Shown here: piece after piece, positions 6,151 to 7,965 of the stretch
Numbering within the stretch: position 1 is the first letter of the stretch
Layout: each line of letters opens with the position of its first letter
Source: Porticoccaceae bacterium
Lineage (GTDB): Bacteria > Pseudomonadota > Gammaproteobacteria > Pseudomonadales > Porticoccaceae
Reading direction: 5' to 3'
Assembly: GCA_002692165.1 (NCBI GenBank)
Contig: NZJL01000062.1
Coordinates: forward strand, 1 to 7,965
DNA: 7,965 nt
Position numbers and translations under genes: made by a program
Notes under the pieces: model-generated
The model's database searches: none
Seen by the model: only the letters and a program-made list of their open reading frames with translations
What the model was told of the DNA's origin: nothing

Positions 6151-7005
6151 TTGATTATTAAACCTAATTACAGATCTCTGATTTTTTCAGATTTAGACGG
6201 TTGCTTTTTAGATCATAACGATTACCAGTTTAACCACGCCATCGATCAAGCTCAAAAGCTAGAGGTACTTGGCATACCGCTGATTTTCAATTCAAGTAAA
6301 ACTAGCTCTGAGATCAAATCTCTGTGCGCTGAGATTGAAAATCGTCATCCCTTCATCGTAGAAAATGGATCTGCCGTATTCATACCGAAAAATTATTTCA
6401 GTTGTCGCGCTCATCAGAAAACTTCCACTCTCCACTATGAAGTGTTCCCATTCTCGCGTGAGAGACAGCATTGGTTGGAATGTATTGATATTTTGAAACC
6501 TAAGTTCGGTGGTGATTTTGTCAATTTCAATGACCTCTCTTTGGATGAGGTAATAGATTTAACCGGGCTGAAAAAGGACGATGCTATAGCAGCCATGGAC
6601 AGGCAATATAGCGAACCCGTCTTTTGGCGGAGTTCTCAAATGCGTCGAACTAAATTTATCACATCACTCCAAGAGAAAGGCGCGACAGTAAAGCAAGGAG
6701 GCAGGTTTTTATCTGTGGGAGGAGATTGCGACAAAGGAACAGCACTGATATGGCTCCGTCAGCTCTTCGCTACCGAGCTTTCCATCAACCCGGTTAATGA
6801 TCTGGCCATAGGTGACAGCGAAAATGATTTGCCCATGTTGGAAGCTGCTCAGGAAGCCCTGTTAATCAGGTCACCAAATCATACATTTCCAAACTTGAAT
6901 CGCGCCAGCGGTGTGTTCAAAAGCAAAAAGTTTGGACCAAAAGGTTGGACTGAGGGGATCGCGTCATGGCTGCAAAGGCATAAGATTAATCAGGGAGAAT
7001 GTTAG
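6151..7005 (+). CDS. gpgP: Glucosyl-3-phosphoglycerate phosphatase (MPGP-type HAD hydrolase)
   Basis: A 284-residue cytoplasmic phosphatase of the HAD-IIB, mannosyl-3-phosphoglycerate phosphatase type. Motif I is FSDLDG with nucleophile D14 and acid/base D16; motif II is S48 or S49 in NSSKT; motif III is K195 in DKGTAL; motif IV is GDSENDLPML with D222 and D226. ENG (71-73), RQYSEPVFW (151-159) and GGRFLSVGG (183-191) match the cap features of the MPGP subfamily. An in-frame stop at 6145-6147 and the absence of an ATG before motif I force a TTG start at 6151, which has only a weak ribosome binding site. Its stop is followed directly by the synthase ATG, so the two are co-transcribed. The GT81 partner indicates glucosyl-3-phosphoglycerate as substrate, giving glucosylglycerate. 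MPGP-family enzymes may also accept the mannosyl analogue, so mannosyl specificity (mpgP) cannot be excluded. Confidence 0.88.
   Translation: MIIKPNYRSLIFSDLDGCFLDHNDYQFNHAIDQAQKLEVLGIPLIFNSSKTSSEIKSLCAEIENRHPFIVENGSAVFIPKNYFSCRAHQKTSTLHYEVFPFSRERQHWLECIDILKPKFGGDFVNFNDLSLDEVIDLTGLKKDDAIAAMDRQYSEPVFWRSSQMRRTKFITSLQEKGATVKQGGRFLSVGGDCDKGTALIWLRQLFATELSINPVNDLAIGDSENDLPMLEAAQEALLIRSPNHTFPNLNRASGVFKSKKFGPKGWTEGIASWLQRHKINQGEC
6992..6997 (+). promoter_or_regulatory. Ribosome binding site of the synthase gene, inside the phosphatase gene
   Basis: AGGGAG lies eight bases before the ATG at 7006 and within the last codons of the phosphatase gene, which suggests translational coupling between the two genes. 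Confidence 0.6.
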
Positions 7006-7965
7006 ATGGGTGATTTTCATCAAAATGGAACAATAACAACATTACACAATCTCAGACAGAGGTCATTGGAATCTTTGGAGCAAGATTTGGTTGGTTTTGC
7101 GGACACGCGACCCCTAGGGCTGCTCTTGCCCTCACTTTACTCTGAGCTGCATGGGGAAGCTTTACCAAACATTCTAAAAGAAATATGCAAAGCACCTTAT
7201 CTAAGCAAAATTGTGGTGGGGCTTGATAGAGCAAACGAATCAGAATTCAGAGAGGCACTTAAGTTCTTCTCGTGTCTGCCGCAGGATCACACTGTACTTT
7301 GGAATGACGGCCCACGTTTGCGCCGTCTGGATGAACGCTTGGCGTCAGCAAATCTTTCTCCAAAAGAACCGGGCAAAGGACGCAATGTATGGTATTGCAT
7401 GGGCTATATGTTAGCTGAGCAAAAGGCTCAAGCAGTCGCTCTGCACGACTGTGATATTACCACCTACAGTAGGGAGCTTCTTGCTAGACTTATTTATCCA
7501 GTGGCAAACCCTAAGTTTAATTATAAGTTCTGCAAGGGTTTTTATGCCCGTGTCGCGGATGGCAAAATTAACGGACGAGTCAGTCGACTTCTCGTTACAC
7601 CCCTTATAAGAGCCCTTGAGAAAATCTTCGGCCAAACGGATTATCTCACTTATATGGATAGTTTCAGGTATCCTTTGGCGGGTGAGTTTTCTTTTCAGTC
7701 TGACGTTCTCGAGGATCTAAGAATTCCGAGTGACTGGGGTTTAGAAATAGGCGTTTTGTCCGAAATGCATCGTAATTATTCTCGCCGGAGATTGTGCCAG
7801 AGCGACATCGCCGATGTTTATGATCACAAGCATCAGAAATTGAGTGCAGAAAACGATAACCAAGGGTTATCACGCATGTCCATCGACATTACAAAGGCCT
7901 TGTTCAGAAAACTGGCAACTCAAGGTATAACATTCAATTCCGGGTCATTTCGTTCAATCAAAGCC
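7006..7965 (+). CDS. gpgS: Glucosyl-3-phosphoglycerate synthase, GT81 family (partial at right edge)
   Basis: The frame from ATG 7006 stays open for 320 codons to the window edge. It matches GT81 glucosyl-3-phosphoglycerate synthases, which transfer glucose from an NDP-glucose donor to 3-phosphoglycerate. Visible landmarks are the nucleotide-binding start LLLPSLYSE (39-47), VVGLDRAN (70-77), GKGRNVW (123-129) of the donor-site loop, the metal-binding D-x-D at D148-C-D150, an acceptor-side segment around YPLAGEFSF (222-230), GLEIGVL (245-251) and a D-H-K-H-Q motif (273-277) whose histidine is the likely third metal ligand. No membrane segment or signal peptide is seen. It is not the GT55 mannosyl synthase type by motif pattern. 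The stop codon is missing only because the window ends. With the phosphatase just upstream it completes a glucosylglycerate pathway, usually tied to salt stress, sometimes with nitrogen limitation. Confidence 0.9.
   Translation, partial: MGDFHQNGTITTLHNLRQRSLESLEQDLVGFADTRPLGLLLPSLYSELHGEALPNILKEICKAPYLSKIVVGLDRANESEFREALKFFSCLPQDHTVLWNDGPRLRRLDERLASANLSPKEPGKGRNVWYCMGYMLAEQKAQAVALHDCDITTYSRELLARLIYPVANPKFNYKFCKGFYARVADGKINGRVSRLLVTPLIRALEKIFGQTDYLTYMDSFRYPLAGEFSFQSDVLEDLRIPSDWGLEIGVLSEMHRNYSRRRLCQSDIADVYDHKHQKLSAENDNQGLSRMSIDITKALFRKLATQGITFNSGSFRSIKA

Noticed and set aside
7211..7873. Other-frame open stretches inside the synthase gene
   Set aside because: They overlap the GT81 frame, which carries the D-x-D, GKGRN and D-H-K-H-Q landmarks without interruption to the window edge.
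1..7965. CRISPR array, tRNA, rRNA, insertion sequence ends or integron attC sites
   Set aside because: No regularly spaced short repeats, cloverleaf-like segments, transposase genes with terminal repeats, or attC-like motifs were seen on either strand.

Overview
The window looks like chromosomal DNA from a Gram-negative, probably marine or salt-exposed, proteobacterium. The reasons are Shine-Dalgarno-led genes, several TTG starts, a Sec-type secreted protein, a multi-PAS sensor, a response-regulator/adenylate-cyclase fusion, and a glucosylglycerate compatible-solute operon. The sequence does not let me name the genus, and I did not compute base composition.

Layout. (1) Positions 1-3118, minus strand: the first 1039 codons of a very large soluble sensor built almost entirely from tandem PAS_7-like domains, seven complete and an eighth cut by the window edge. 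Its C-terminal output domain lies outside the window. (2) Positions 3119-3296: a divergent intergenic region with small inverted repeats. (3) Positions 3297-4892, plus strand: a three-part signalling enzyme with a degenerate HisKA-like phosphoacceptor/dimerisation segment, a complete receiver domain and a class III cyclase whose substrate-specifying residues indicate ATP, so a cAMP producer. A hairpin resembling a terminator follows. (4) Positions 5001-5735, plus strand: an exported protein of unrecognised family. (5) Positions 5736-6150: a gene-poor stretch with a hairpin, a frame that looks like a decayed small gene, and a promoter-like -35 box overlapped by a perfect 8-bp inverted repeat. 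(6) Positions 6151 to the end, plus strand: a two-gene operon with abutting genes, an MPGP-type HAD phosphatase followed by a GT81 glucosyl-3-phosphoglycerate synthase that is open at the right edge.

How the parts may work together. The phosphatase and synthase form a complete two-step route from NDP-glucose and 3-phosphoglycerate to glucosylglycerate, an osmolyte. The PAS sensor and the cyclase are divergent neighbours and may form one pathway: the cyclase has a receiver and an H-box-like segment but no ATP-binding kinase domain, so a separate kinase must phosphorylate it if it is phosphorylated at all. Whether the PAS protein is that kinase depends on the part that is cut off. A link from cAMP signalling to the solute operon is only suggested by proximity.
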